Shown: piece after piece, positions 25,740 to 38,828 of the stretch
Layout of the letters: the number at the start of each line of letters is the position of its first letter
Position numbering within the stretch: the stretch's first letter is position 1
Origin: Plasmodium malariae
Taxonomy: Eukaryota > Apicomplexa > Aconoidasida > Haemosporida > Plasmodiidae
Assembly: GCF_900090045.1 (NCBI RefSeq)
Contig: NC_041777.1
Span: 1,277,935-1,341,934 of the forward strand
Reading direction: 5' to 3'
Length of the DNA stretch: 64,000 bases
The notes under the pieces: model-generated
Told to the model about the DNA's origin: nothing
Seen by the model: only the letters and a program-made list of their open reading frames with translations
Databases searched by the model: none
Program-made: the position numbers and the translations under genes

Positions 25740-28348
25740 ATTGTTCAAATATTTGCGTGCTATTTTTCTTAATAATTTGTACTTTAGAAACAAATTAAAA
25801 TATATATATATTTTATTGTTAATATATATGTCAGTTTAATTTATTTGAAAATTGGTTTAGTAGTAGACTTTTCGCAAAAGAAAAAAGTATATATAATATT
25901 CAATAAGTACAACAGAAAAAATATTAAAGGATGTTAAAAATATATTTCATAGTAATTCTAGAATAAGTCAAATATATATATCCTGTTATTCCACGTAACT
26001 CCCTATGGACATAGAAAAAAATATATCAGAAGTATTAGAAATATGTTAAGAATAATGCAAAAATTGAATAATTCTTAATTATCTTTAGTATGTAAAGGAA
26101 AAAAAAAGAATATAAATAAAAAATGAATAATTTTTATTTTTTCTATTTCAAGTTCAACTTTCATATTCTGTTTTTTAATAATGGAGAATCATCTATATTT
26201 ACTTTGTTTTTTATTTTGTAAAGTAATTAGATTTTTCCATTAATTTTTTTTTTGATTGTTTTTTTTAATAATATACAAAAGTTATATTTTATATGTATAA
26301 AAATAAATAAGATTTTCTGCATTTAAATATATGTTGTTATTCTAATAACCTATAAATCATAAAAAAATATAAAGTATATATAATTACAAATTATGTTATA
26401 TTAATGAAGTAAGAAAACTAATGCATTTTACGTTTTTATGTGTTCTACAAGCTCATTATTAGGAATACAAATAATGGAAATAGAAGAATAATTGAAATTA
26501 TAAACATTTTATTATTATTTAGAATTTTTAATATAACTTAAGAATTGCATGTATAATTTTGTAAAAATGTATTAAATATATAATATACAGAATAAGTTGA
26601 ATTTTCCATAGATATAAGTTGTCATAAATGTGTAAATAATTTTAGATAACTGTTAATCTCATGATTATTTTTTATTAAATATTTTTCGATATCTGAATGC
26701 ATTTTACATATATCTAAATTATAGCTTGTTGAGTAGATCGTTTTTTTATGGAATATCAATTTTAAATGAATGATGTGAAGTACAGAAATATTCTTTAAGG
26801 ATTAACTTGTAAAAATCAATCTGAATTCAAACTTAATGTATAATATATAATGGATATATGATTTATGTCTTTTATTTCAGTTTTTACTCTTACATTTACA
26901 GCTGTTTTACTGTATTAATTCCCATATAACCATCTAAAAATGGTGCTAAAAATAGAGGAAACGCTTTGAATATAAGAAGAAAATTATTTTAAATAAGTGG
27001 AATAAAACAATATTATATATATATAAATTGAATAAAAATAGGTTATATGATCTTAAAAATAAAAAAGGGCATTCGTAGATATGTATTTTTCTTTATACAG
27101 TGAAAAAATAATAATAATATAAAAAGATAAAGCAGAGTACACTTAACATAATTTATATATAAATTATAATTCGAAAGATTTGATATATATTAGAAATATA
27201 TCATAAAATTACAATTAATATATAAAAGGTGACTTCTGTTTTACCTAGGAATATTTAATGTATTATAACTAACCGAATATATAAACAAAAATGAATTTAA
27301 GAAATATTTTGAAATATATAAGCGATTGAAATATATATTTAAAATTCTAGTTTGCTTATGCATTTTTTAATAGATAATTGAACGAGATGAATTTTATATA
27401 AATAATGCTTTTTTTTCTTTTGAAATGTACATGTATTATTTGTTTGTAAATTTTTTATGTTGCTCAGAAGTTTATAAAGGATTATTGTGTATATTCATAT
27501 TTTCTATTGATGCTTTAAATATAGTAAAATTTAAAATTATATTAATGTATTAGAAATACATTTAATGTATTAAACAAATAGAAAAACGCTTTAATTTTTT
27601 TTCATTTGATTAGTAACAAACGCTGAAAAGTAACAGCTATATTTAATAAATTATAAGTCAAGAGCGAAAAATCTTTTTAAATATATATGTATTAATATAT
27701 ATATAAATATCTATACTATATGAATGTGAAAACTGAAAATACAAAAATAATTATATTAATTTTTTGATATACGTTAGGATATTGGGTATTATACAGCATA
27801 ATAAAAATTTAAAGATTTTACATATTCTTTTCTAATAAATTATATTTTAAAAAATCAATTTGCTTACACAATTTAACATCAATTTATTGTCATATAGTTA
27901 TTATAATACATTTAGAGTGTTATATTTTTATAATTATCTATTTTCACTATATTCAACAAATAATATGAAATATAAATATTTCTACACTTATAGATATATT
28001 TCATCTATATATATTTTATTTTTGTTATATAAGAGTTAACACCAAATGTATAAATTGGAATATTTATTATTTACATATTAACAGAAAATACATGTATTAT
28101 TACCTTCTCAATACAGTTGTCAAAAAGTAATATAAAGTATCAATAATTTTCCTAAATTATATTATATGTTATTTTATATATTATGGTTTAGTATTTTTTA
28201 TCTATATCCTTTTGTGTTTTAAATTATATTATTTAAAATAATTTTTTTATTGTAAGTTTTTTTTTTTAATTATAATAATTAATAAAGATGTTTTTTGCTT
28301 CATTTATTTTTGTATACTTTTTTTTTAATTAATCATAGTTCTTATATT
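25740..28348. other. Intergenic spacer, left part of duplicated unit
   Basis: No gene is seen. From about 27.6 kb the sequence resembles 4.2-5.7 kb; for example, a 'gattttacatat' segment near 27815 matches one near 4435. The spacer therefore seems to enter the second copy of the relic-plus-fam-gene unit. Confidence 0.45.
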
Positions 28349-29070
28349 ATGAATACGGTATATTAAAATAGGAGAGAGTTTTCCTCATATATATTGCTTC
28401 TTCTTGTTTTATATACTTGTAAGAATATTTTACTTTTGACTAAGTAATTTTATTACAGTATAAATAATAAAAAAAAAAATTTTCATTTTCATATATTTTT
28501 CATAAATCTTTAGATAATACGAACAGTGTAGGTAGAACACTATGTACAATAAGCAATATATTATTCGAAGAAAATGAAAAGTAAACAAGTAATATATAAT
28601 TAAAAATATGTAAAGGGGAAGTGGATATGTTAATTCTGACATTGAAAATATTGCATTGAATAAGAATTTGTTTGAAGATGTTATTGTACGTATAGTGGTA
28701 ATACATGTGAAGCAAAAAATAATTTAGGAAACGGATATTTGTTATGTGTTATACATTTGTAGTATTAGTTATATTTTTTTTGAAAAATTAATATATAGGT
28801 AATTTGGTCCTATATATAAACACAGAAAATATATTGATCCTACTTAGAAAGATAGTTTAAAATATTCAGAATATATGAATAACGCTTAGTATTTACTTTG
28901 CAGACATATATTCTTTTAAACAGTTTTTTTATTGGTTTTTTTTTTCTTACTTCATTAGAAAATTGATTATATATCTGTGTTATAAGTATTAAGGCGATTA
29001 TTTGATTTTGAAGAGGGAGGAAGAACTATATTCCGTTTGATTTGTTTATTATGCATTTTAATTTTTATTT
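28349..29070 (+). pseudogene. Decayed two-exon exported-protein gene, copy 2
   Basis: A first-exon-like frame from the ATG at 28349 carries an early TAA and then a hydrophobic leader. The second exon starts about 28500 with HKSLDNTNSVGRTL, then an ILFEENEK segment. The Arg expected of a PEXEL (RLLFE-like) reads Ile, and a TAA follows at once. Toward 28920-29040 a Phe-rich membrane-like run and a basic/acidic tail resemble copies 1 and 3. The order of pieces and the spacing to the next fam-type gene match the other two copies. Nonfunctional. Family identity beyond 'exported protein' is inference. Confidence 0.5.
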
Positions 29071-30953
29071 ATGTATTTGTAAAATTCTTAAATTTAACAG
29101 TTGTAGTATAAGCATATATAATGGAATCATAGTCATAATTAATATATTTGTTTAAAAATGATTTTCATATATCTAAGGAAGTTTTTCTTTATGCCTAATG
29201 AAATTATAAGAATACACAAGAATATTGTTGTATACTTATATACTTTTTTATGAAACGTGGATAACATGTAAATATATATAAATACACAAAAATAAAATAA
29301 ATATATATTAGATATTTTTAGGAGCTAATATGTTTCTATATATTTTTTGTATTATAAATTATTTTTTTGAAATAATTTATTATTCTGTCCTAATATGTAT
29401 ATGTAATCTATTTTTTTTTTTTTAACCATAAAGAAGTAAAATTGATAGTAATCAATATTCAAAATAAAAATGTTCTTTATGTGCAATAATTATTTGTAGA
29501 TGTTTCATAGACATTTGTATTATAGTAAATTTGTGATCCTTTAATTAAATATATAAAATCACAATTAATACATTATAATGCAGCAAGTGCAGAATCGTAT
29601 ATTTTTAACAATTATTTTCCATTACATTTTTATTATTGTAAGTGATAATTTAAATTACACTTTAAGAAAATATTGTATTTATTACATTTAATTTTATCAT
29701 ATAAAGTTTTTCCATATTTAATTAAATCCCAACCATTTGTTTTTTGTGGTTATGCGTATTATTTTAAAGGTAAACATCAAAAATGATCTTTACAAAACAG
29801 TTAGTATTAGAATTACATGTTTCATAAATTATTAGATGCAATAATATTTTTAATAAATTTTAAAAAGAATTTTATATTTCATGTATAAAAATATGGAAAA
29901 ATAATAATACATTTTTGCTAATATTGTTAGCAAAAAAAAATAACAAATCATATATTTTTCCAAATTATATTTTTATTATTTTTAATTTTTCATGTACATA
30001 TTATGCATAGTATATCATAATTATTTCAAAACATATATAATTAAAAATAATTTAAAATTTTAGTAATTTTATATAATATTTTTGGAAAAATTTTTTTCTT
30101 AAATTTTTTTATTTTATATTAATATTACGTCTAAATATATATATATTTAAAAAAAAATTAAAAAATAATTAAATGAAATATAAAAATTTTCATTTAAAAA
30201 TAATGGTATAAACTAAACATAAAAATTATAATTAAAAAAGTAAAAATCTATTTTTATTTGTCTTTATATATATTTTTTAATTATTTTAGGTACTATATAA
30301 TAAATTTGATATTTTATATATATAACAAACAATAAGGTTACACAAATTTTACAACAAATAAAGCACAAAAAAATGTATAAAATATAATTTCTTTCATTTA
30401 TTTTTTTTGCAAATTACATTTTATAATAATTTTTTATTTTTAGTAATGACAGTTTTTTTAAAATAGAACGTTTATAATATGAAAATTATTATTGAGTATA
30501 TTATTAAAATTAGTAATTATTTTCTTAATAGAATATTTTTCATATGTTTTTTGCATACCATGTTGTATGTGAATTCATTAATTCGAATAATTAAGCAATC
30601 GTATATTTTGTTTTATTTTTTTTTATAAGGATTAATAGAAACGTTATTTAATTGTAATACTATTAATTAATTAAATTATATATTTTGAATAAATATTAAT
30701 ATAAAAGGAAATTATATAATTTTAATTGAGGAATTTTGTAATATTAAAATAAATATTTAAAGATATATTTTTAAAGTTATTTTTCCTTTTTATTGTTGCA
30801 AAAAGCATTATAGTTAGATACAATTAATTATGTTTTTTAGAAGAAAAACATAAAGAAAATGTTTTAAATAAATATAGGATCATATGTCATTAAAAAATTG
30901 TTATATATTTCAAATTTTTTTCTTAATATACTACAATATTAAAAATTTATATA
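29071..30953. other. Duplicated spacer upstream of the 30954 gene
   Basis: No gene is seen. Shared landmarks with 6.5-8.1 kb and 33.9-35.3 kb include 'tgatcctttaatt' near 29534 and 'ttaaaggtaaacatc' near 29765. A weaker form of the upstream block ('taattcgaataattaag') lies at about 30580. Confidence 0.5.
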
Positions 30954-31802
30954 ATGAAACAAAATTGTAAGTCATTTTTTTACGTTGAAATTGCTATCTT
31001 TATTATTTTAACCTGGATATATCATATAAACAGTGATGTGGTATGATTATAATATTTAAGGATAATTGTATCATTCATATTTTTAGAGTTCTATATTAAT
31101 ACGTTTTGTTAATATAAATTTATATTTTTTTTTTAAATAATAAATATTTATTTTCATTAGAATTTATTTAATAATTCTTTGGATAAAAATGACAATATTT
31201 ATAAAACATTATATACAAGAACTTGTCGATTTCTAGAAGAATATGAACAAAAGAAGGGTTCGAATATTGTGTGGATAAAAGGAGATATACCAACTATTGA
31301 AGAGTTTGAAAAATTGTATCCACCTAATAATGCAAAAATAACAAAAGAAAGATGTAAACATCCAAATGGATGTTCCTTAAGTAATGCAGTAGGAGAAAAA
31401 CAACATAGGAAAAGTAAATTTTCTGTATACAAAGTAGCAGATCCATATTTTCAAAAAAGGACGTTTGACAAAATATATTTTAAAAATAATGTTAGAGATT
31501 TTACGAAAGAAGATTTCAAGTTTTTAAGAAATAAGATAGAATTAAAGGAAGCTTTGTTTTATGGCATATCTATTTTTTTTGTACCAATTATAATAATAGT
31601 AAATGTTATAGTATTTTTAAACTGTATTTATAAAAATGCTATTGTGGAAGCATTAAAAGAATATCCTTTTAGTATAGGATTTGTTATATTTACATTTATA
31701 GTTATGGCAGCCATTATTTATATTTATAGAAAAATTGTAAAATATGATAAGTTTGCACTTATAAAAAATAAGTTGAATAATACTATGTTCCCCTTATTAT
31801 AA
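30954..31802 (+). CDS. fam-type exported protein, subtype C with canonical PEXEL
   Basis: Exons 30954-31040 and 31161-31802, with a 120-base GT...AG intron, phase 0, giving 242 aa. The leader begins MKQNCKS, 29 residues, hydrophobic. RFLEE at residues 52-56 is a canonical PEXEL (RxLxE), so export to the red cell is well supported. Subtype C signatures are KGDIPTIEEFEKL, FDKIYFKNNVR and KEDFKFLRN. Membrane segments lie at about 161-183 and 199-218, with a short basic Lys-rich tail. The leader exon and intron layout match subtypes A and B, but exon 2 differs. It resembles Plasmodium exported proteins of unknown function. Its flanks match those of the subtype A genes at 8463 and 35734. Confidence 0.82.
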
Positions 31803-33195
31803 AGATCACTCAATTATTACTAACAAACACTATGAGTTTTAATTAATATATCGAATAAAGAAATATACCTGTAGTTATATAGTTTTTAAGAATCTACTTG
31901 TATCATATTAACTTTTTTGATCTGCAATCTAAAAAATATGTGCTTTTAGTTTTATTTGCAAACATGAATGTTTTAATGTTTTTTCTTGATATTTTAAATT
32001 ATTTACAGAATCTAACATAGAATTATGGTTTCAAATTATTGTTTTTGTATTTAACTAATTTTTTATGGAAAATATATAGATGGCACTAAAATTAATATAT
32101 AAGAGAAGTCGTATAATTATATTGAAGTTTTGTGATAACATATATTTTATCTATAATTAGTTCTTCTTATTATTTTTTAACTTCTTTTAATCTTAATGAT
32201 TATTTGTTGAAGTAATTAGCAAAATACTTATCTCTTTTAAATGAAGAATAAATGTGTCTTGTTTTTTATATGAATATACGAAGTTAATGAATATAGTTCC
32301 AATATTATATTTATTTAAGTTTTAATTAAATTCTCTTTAGAAATTGGCTATATGTTACATGAATATTACTATGGTGAAATTAATTTTATTTAAATTATAA
32401 ATTCACCTAATAAAATAATCTAATAAAATTAAAAGAAACAAAAAAATGAAATTTATTATATTACATAATATGGTACATGACAAATTATATTTTGTGTTAT
32501 AAAAAAAAATGCCTCTTTTTATTTTTTTTTTTTGGCATCCTGTTAATAATATAGTATACTATTCAATTATGTTTATTTTTCAATTGCAAAATAGTATTTA
32601 AATGTGTAGCATTTGCAAATAACATATCTTATTATTAGGAAACTGACAAAATATTTAATAACTATATTAAAAATATATACATATATTTCTGCTCTCACCA
32701 TATAAAATACTTTTTATTGTATTTATAAAATATAATAATTATGCATGAAGTAAAAAGTATTTTATTTTATTATTTTTCTGTAAAGTATGGATAACTAAAA
32801 TTTAGAATTATTCTGTTATACTATTGATATATATAAATATCTACTGGATATTTATTAAAACAATAAGTATTACATAGATTTATTGTGCTGTTTATTTCCT
32901 TGTAATAGTTTTATTAGAAATATAAGCAAATTTATTTTAAAAATTTATTTTATTATTTATGTTTTATATTAGTTTTTTACTAATACAGTATAATCCATTT
33001 TTAAAAAATAAAATATCAACGAAAATAAATTTACCATTTTGTTAATACCATATCAATATACTGTAAACATTTTAGTTAGTTCAATATATACTACGAAATA
33101 CATGAGTTAACACATAAATTAAAAATTGAAATGTTTGATTTTATTTAAAGTAATTAGGCTTATCCATTTTATATGTATACGATCTTGTTTCACTA
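31803..33195. other. Intergenic spacer with conserved 3' block
   Basis: The block at 31961-32015 ('gaatgttttaatg' to 'attttaaattatttacag') recurs 120-200 bases after the stops of the genes ending 36752, 40147, 49316 and 53668. It is probably 3' UTR sequence. The part at 32740-33000 resembles 5310-5560. No gene seen. Confidence 0.5.
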
Positions 33196-33910
33196 ATGTA
33201 TTACAAGAACATAGAAGAATATTTGCTTTATATTTTTTGCTGCTTCTTGTTATATAAAATTATATATGAACTTATGGGGTAATTTCATTTGAATAAGTGT
33301 ATTTATTATATTATAAATAATAAAAATGTTTTTTTTCGTTGTAATGCAACTTTAATAAGTTTTTAGTTAATTAGAATTATAAATAAGGAATAGTATACTC
33401 AAGAACTGTTATATTATTATCATAAAATAGGAAGGGAAAAACTAATATAGAATTAATGATATGTTATTTGAACATGGATATGATGATTAGGAGGATGAAA
33501 AGTAAAATGTTAAATCAGGATAGGAGGGAATATTTTAATCTAAGGATAAAGATAATTTATGTTTTGCAGTCAAAAATTGTTTAGAAATGGACATCGGTTT
33601 CACGTAAGGAATTTTTTGTGATAGATATATTCATTTTTAAAAAACTATTATATCTGTTTTTCAGTCTTATATATATTCATAAGAAATGCATTGAAATACC
33701 CCAAAAATAAAAGTTTAAAATATTAAGAATTTATAAGTATTGCACTTGTATTTGCCATAAAGGAATACATTTAAAGCATTTTTATCACTTTTTTTATTTC
33801 TTGTTCCATTAGGATATTTGTTATAAAGTAGAGAAAAAATACTAAGGCGCTTATTTTATTTTGAGGAAAGATGTTCAAATGCATTATTATTATTTATTTA
33901 ATTATGTATT
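33196..33910 (+). pseudogene. Decayed two-exon exported-protein gene, copy 3
   Basis: This copy has the best first exon of the three. The ATG at 33196 opens a clean hydrophobic leader (MYYKNIEEYLLYIFCCFLLY onward), which runs to a GT donor at 33279-33280. The second exon near 33350 is interrupted by several stops, where NKFLVN corresponds to the KSLDN start. Later pieces at 33700-33880 show the basic segment, a Phe-rich membrane-like run (HFYHFFYFLFH) and a KILRRL-like tail that parallels copies 1 and 2. No functional product is possible. The intact leader suggests fairly recent decay or a constraint on it. Confidence 0.52.
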
Positions 33911-35298
33911 TTAGTTATTATTTATATACTGTTATAAGTCTTAAGAATATATAAGCCACTGAACTAATATAATATAAATTCAAATGATGGTTATAATTAA
34001 TATATTGTAATAATATCTAATAATCTTGATATATTTAATGAAATTTTGTTTTATTATTATTGAAATTGTGTTTAAGAAAAATTAAATGTTGTATACTTAT
34101 AAATTTTTTATTATACAATCTACATAATATGCATAGACATATTTATAAAGAAAAGTAAACAAATATATATCAAATATTTTTAATAGTTAATATATTTCTA
34201 TATTTTATTAGTGTTGCAATTAATTGTTTGGAAATAGTTCAGTACCTTGACTAAACATATACATATATCATATTTTTTTTTATTCATAAAAATGTGATAT
34301 TGAGATGGTTAAATATTCACCATTAATATATATACACTGTATATTAGTAAATTATATTTGTAAATATTTCGCATAGATTTGCATTATAATAATTATATGA
34401 TCCTTTAATTTAATGTATAAAACTACGGTTAATATAAGTTTACTCATATATTGAAATAATTTATTTTTTTAATAATTACATTTTTTTTTAGTTAATTTAT
34501 GAAATTATAAGTAAATGATAATGTGATTCCCTTTTAACGAATGATTTATTAACATAGAATTGTCAAGGTTAGAATTATTGAAGCTTTGTATTGCGTGAAA
34601 AGCTTAAAGAACATTTTTATTTTACTTTTTATATAAAGAAAAATTTATAGTTCAAAATATTTTATAAGTATTACTTTAACATCGATGATAAAATACGGAG
34701 ATAACAAAACTTTATATTAACTTTTACTATATACTATATTAAATATGTGTATTGTTCTATCAATTTTATTTTTATTTTAATACATTTAATGTATTGGTTA
34801 CTCTATGCTTTTTATATTTATAATTTTATATTATAATTTATCTAAATATATATATTAAGATAAAAAAAAAAAAAAAAAAAAAAATTTTATAATTTTAAAA
34901 TGTTTGCATTTAGAAGTAACTGTAAACATTTTATCTAATTAAGTGCTATAGTCTTCATAAACTATATTACATTTATAAAATATCAGGAATCATATACATT
35001 TGAAGTATATACTTTTTTATTATATTAAAAGATATGTTATAAATTAGATAATGTATATAGTGAATATTAAAAGAATAATTATGTTTACCTAGTAAATAAT
35101 GTCAATAATATCAATAAAATAAAATAAAAAGTTTTAATTATATAGTTTCATTTATTAACATTTTCATTATATTTTTATAATTATTAATACTTTTTTAAGA
35201 ATAACCAGATTTTTTAAATTGTAACTTTTATAAAGTTAGAATAATTAATAACAAAATTTGCTGTTATACACAATATCTCTATTAATATGTATATCTAT
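33911..35298. other. Duplicated spacer upstream of the 35734 gene
   Basis: No gene is seen. It shares the 'tgatcctttaattt' landmark near 34398 with the other two copies. An A-run of 23 bases lies at 34862-34884. Confidence 0.5.
34862..34884 (+). repeat. Homopolymer A run
   Basis: Twenty-three consecutive A residues in spacer. Long A/T runs are common here, but this is among the longest pure ones in the window. Confidence 0.9.
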
Positions 35299-35370
35299 GC
35301 GTTATCTATTTTCTCTATATTCTATATTATACATATACTCAATACTTCGAAATATTAAGAAATCATATAT
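35299..35370 (+). promoter_or_regulatory. Conserved upstream block of fam-type gene
   Basis: Contains 'ttctctatattctatatt', 'caatacttcgaaatatta' and 'aatcatatat'. It closely matches 8095-8170, at a similar distance before the ATG at 35734. Confidence 0.52.
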
Positions 35371-35733
35371 ATATATATTTTTATTTTATTTTGAAGAGAA
35401 ATAATATAAAATATATTTATTTAATATTCTAAATTAAATAAATAATTCGCATGTTTTTAATATTTATTATTGAGTTCATCCTACATTGTTTTAATTAAAG
35501 TTATTTTTTTATAATTAACATTAAGATAAAAATTTTGTAGTATATATTTAAAATTATTTTTCTTTGTGTCATCATAAATAAAAATTACTTTTATAATTCT
35601 AATATTTTCTTATGGAAAAACAATAAATTATACTAAATAAAATAAGTAATAATAGTGTCCTCTATCATTAAAGGAATATTATATTATTGTTATATTTTTG
35701 CTAAGTAAATTACAGGTTTAAATACGAATAAAA

Positions 35734-36752
35734 ATGAAACAAAATATTAAGACTCTATTATTTATAAGAATTACAACATTCATCCTTTTATGTTGGACAT
35801 ACCATTTTTACACTTATGTGGTATAATAACATTATTTAATGATATTTATGTTATTCACATATTTTGTGATCTATTTTTATTAATTCTGTTTTTTCCCCTT
35901 TAGATATTTTATTCTATTATATAACCAATATTTACATTTTTTTATTTTTTAGAGTACTCTTAAGAAATCTTTAGAGGGGGGGACAATTACTATAGAAAAT
36001 TACATGCAAGTAATTATCATTTATTGGAAAAATACAAACATAATAAGAATTCAAGATTTTTATGTTTAAAAAATGAAATTCGAATTAATGGAGTTCCTGA
36101 AAAAAAAGATATATCTCATAATGAGAATGATGATTATGAAAAAAAGAAGCAATCGAAAAAATATGCATCAAATATTGCAGGTCATAAATCAGGAATGAAA
36201 AATAAATCTTCTATATTTAAAACAAAAAAATATTCCCATTTCGAAAAAAAAATATTCAAGGAACTTGATTATACGAGTTTTCTTCAAAATAACAGGACAA
36301 TTAGTAATAAGGTTTACACAAAAATAATATGTAAAAAATACGGATTGCGAATTGTTTTACCTTTATTAATCTTCTTGTTTTTATTAATAATATTTATAGT
36401 AGAAATATCACTGGGATTTGCAGGAAAAGGTAGCCTATTGTATCATTTAGGTTTGGACAAGAAATATTTAAAAAGTTTAACAGAAAATAATGGTCCATGG
36501 TCACCTATTGTAAGAGTATTGGAAAATTTGGGAGATATTCTGAAACATAGTGCATCTGGAACGGGGGAAGTTGTATGTGGCTGGTGTGATGCAGCAGGAA
36601 GCGTTAGTGATATGTGTATATTAGGAAACTTTTTTCGTATTCTAATATATTTCGTACCTTTCGTTTTATTTAGTATTACTCTTATATCAGGAATTTTTTA
36701 TTACAATAAAAAAGTTAAAAAATATGAAAAAATTAAATTCAAAAAAAGGTAA
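35734..36752 (+). pseudogene. fam-l/fam-m type gene, subtype A, frameshifted at a G7 run
   Basis: Exon 1 is 35734-35820 (29-residue leader, MKQNIKT start); the intron is 35821-35952 (132 bases); the exon 2 region is 35953-36752. Exon 2 begins STLKKSLEG, then the frame is lost at seven G residues at 35976-35982. The rest of the gene (NYHLLEKYK onward) is open in another frame to 36752. Everything else is well kept: KKIFKELDY and NNRTISNKVYTK motifs, two hydrophobic segments at 36346-36420 and 36620-36700, and a basic KKVKKYEKIKF tail. The PEXEL-position Arg reads His. Seven consecutive G in such AT-rich DNA is exceptional, so a sequencing or assembly error is as likely as a true mutation. No other splice choice tested by eye restores the frame. 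It leads a doublet with the 39266 gene. Confidence 0.75.
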
Positions 36753-37286
36753 ATTACATACTAAAAAGTACCTTTTTTTCTACAAGAATATCTTGAACAT
36801 TAACTAATTAATGGAATATATATTAAAATATACTTAATACAAATACGAATAATTGCTTAAAATGTTTTAAATATACCTATATGTACATAGCATTTTTTTG
36901 ATACACAACAGTAAAAGTTTATGATCTTAGTTTTTTTGTGAATATTAAAGTTTTAATGTTTTTGGATTTGTATTTCAAAGTATTATTTCAGATTAATTGA
37001 ATATTATGCCTTAATACATATAATTTTGTATTCTAATGGTTTTCTTTGTAAAAAAATATTTTTACATTATAATTAATTAACAGTAGGACAGTATGTATAA
37101 TTTTATTAATATTATTTACTTATTTATATATAAATATAAAGAATACAGCTTTATAGTTTTATACTTCTTTGTGTTCTAAAATGACAATATGTTTTCAAAA
37201 TTTAAAAAATATAGGTTTACTATAAGTTGATTATAAATATGTTTTTTTTTGTATTTTATAAAGAGAAATTAACTTATTATATTACA

Positions 37287-37341
<55 letters not shown>

Positions 37342-38828
37342 CTTAAAAATGAGACATATATATTTTTTTAAATATGCTTAGTGATATACATGTTATAGAA
37401 TACATTTATTTAAAAGATTTTTTATTAAATATTTAGTTTTGTAAGTTTTAAAAGTGAAATTATAAACATAAAAAAATAGAATATTTATAATATATAGTTT
37501 ATATATATCTGTTTAATTCCTTTGTTTTTATAAATATTCACCATTAACTAAAGAGTTAAAAACATTTAACTTTTATTATTGCTTTTAAATATGTTGTTAT
37601 TACAATTGTTTAAAATTAATTAAATATAAATTATATTGAAAATTTATAAATAAATATATTATATAGTTTTTTTATTTCTTACATCCTTAATGTATTAAAT
37701 TAATGAACTATACATAATACTATTTTAATATATATTATGTTTAAATTTTTTCTTTAATTATTCTTTGTATTTTCATAACAATAAACATCTATATATATGC
37801 TACATATCTATAAAAATCTAAATGTTCCTTAAGTTTAATGGAAAAAAAAGTACTATTTTCAGTAAATATATATATATGTATAAATAAATTTTTTATATTT
37901 GAGTTACTGTTTATACTTATCTATATATGTAGTTAAAGTTAATATTGTTTTACATATTTATGCGAACATGTATAGTTAACTTTGACAATTATAGATTCAT
38001 TTTATTTTTATAGCAAATATTCTATATATTGAAGTAAAAGCTATACAGTACTATTAACATATGATATAGTTAAGAAGTTTACATACATATTAAAAACTAC
38101 TGTTTGTTCAAAGTAAAAACCCATACATATTTTTTTTTAAAAGAATGCTTAAAGCCTACGTAAAATTAGATCATCATATGTATACATTTGTATATGAGAA
38201 TATTAAAAATAATGCTAATAAAAATTTTAATACAAGGAATACATTTATTGTTATATTTTTTGTTTATTTTTTAATAAAAAATATTGCCACGATTAGTTAA
38301 AACATTTTATTCTATGTAAACAATACATATATGCATAGATATCTGAAATAATTCTACTGTGACAATGTATTTTTTTTTTCTGGAAATATATTAATATTTT
38401 TACTAAAAATATATACTTAAAAAAAAATAAAAAATATAAAGTACATTCACATAAAGTTTTTTAGTATAGTAATAATATTACGAACTAAACTCCAATATTT
38501 TTATACAATAGTAAAAAATGTGTTTTTATTTATATTAAAATTTACATTAATTAGTAGATTATGTAGTAGGAAGTATATTCAATTTATTTTTATATATGAG
38601 AGTATTCGAAAGATTGTTTGTGCTTAGAAATTTCCTACATTTTCTGCTTAGATGTACAAGATATAAAATAATAATCCGTTGACCTCTTATTACTATTATT
38701 ATATTATAATAATAAATATTTTTAAGAAAAATAAAAGAACTTCTACAGTATAAGTTTTATTCGTTTAGAATTATTAGTAGTATAATATCCGTATAATTTT
38801 TACATACTGCTTTAATATACTGAATAGT
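36753..38828. other. Intergenic spacer within the second A-B doublet
   Basis: The block at 36935-36995 is the conserved 3' block ('gaatattaaagttttaatg' and following). A TA microsatellite lies at 37291-37338. No gene seen. Confidence 0.5.
37291..37338. repeat. (TA)n microsatellite
   Basis: About 24 uninterrupted TA units, the longest in the window. A shorter TA run of about 30 bases is at 50116-50148. Confidence 0.92.

Noticed and set aside
35955..35960. Alternative acceptor two bases downstream as a way to rescue the frame of the 35734 gene
   Set aside because: Starting exon 2 at 35955 gives the right frame but meets TAA at the third codon, so the frameshift at the G7 run stands.
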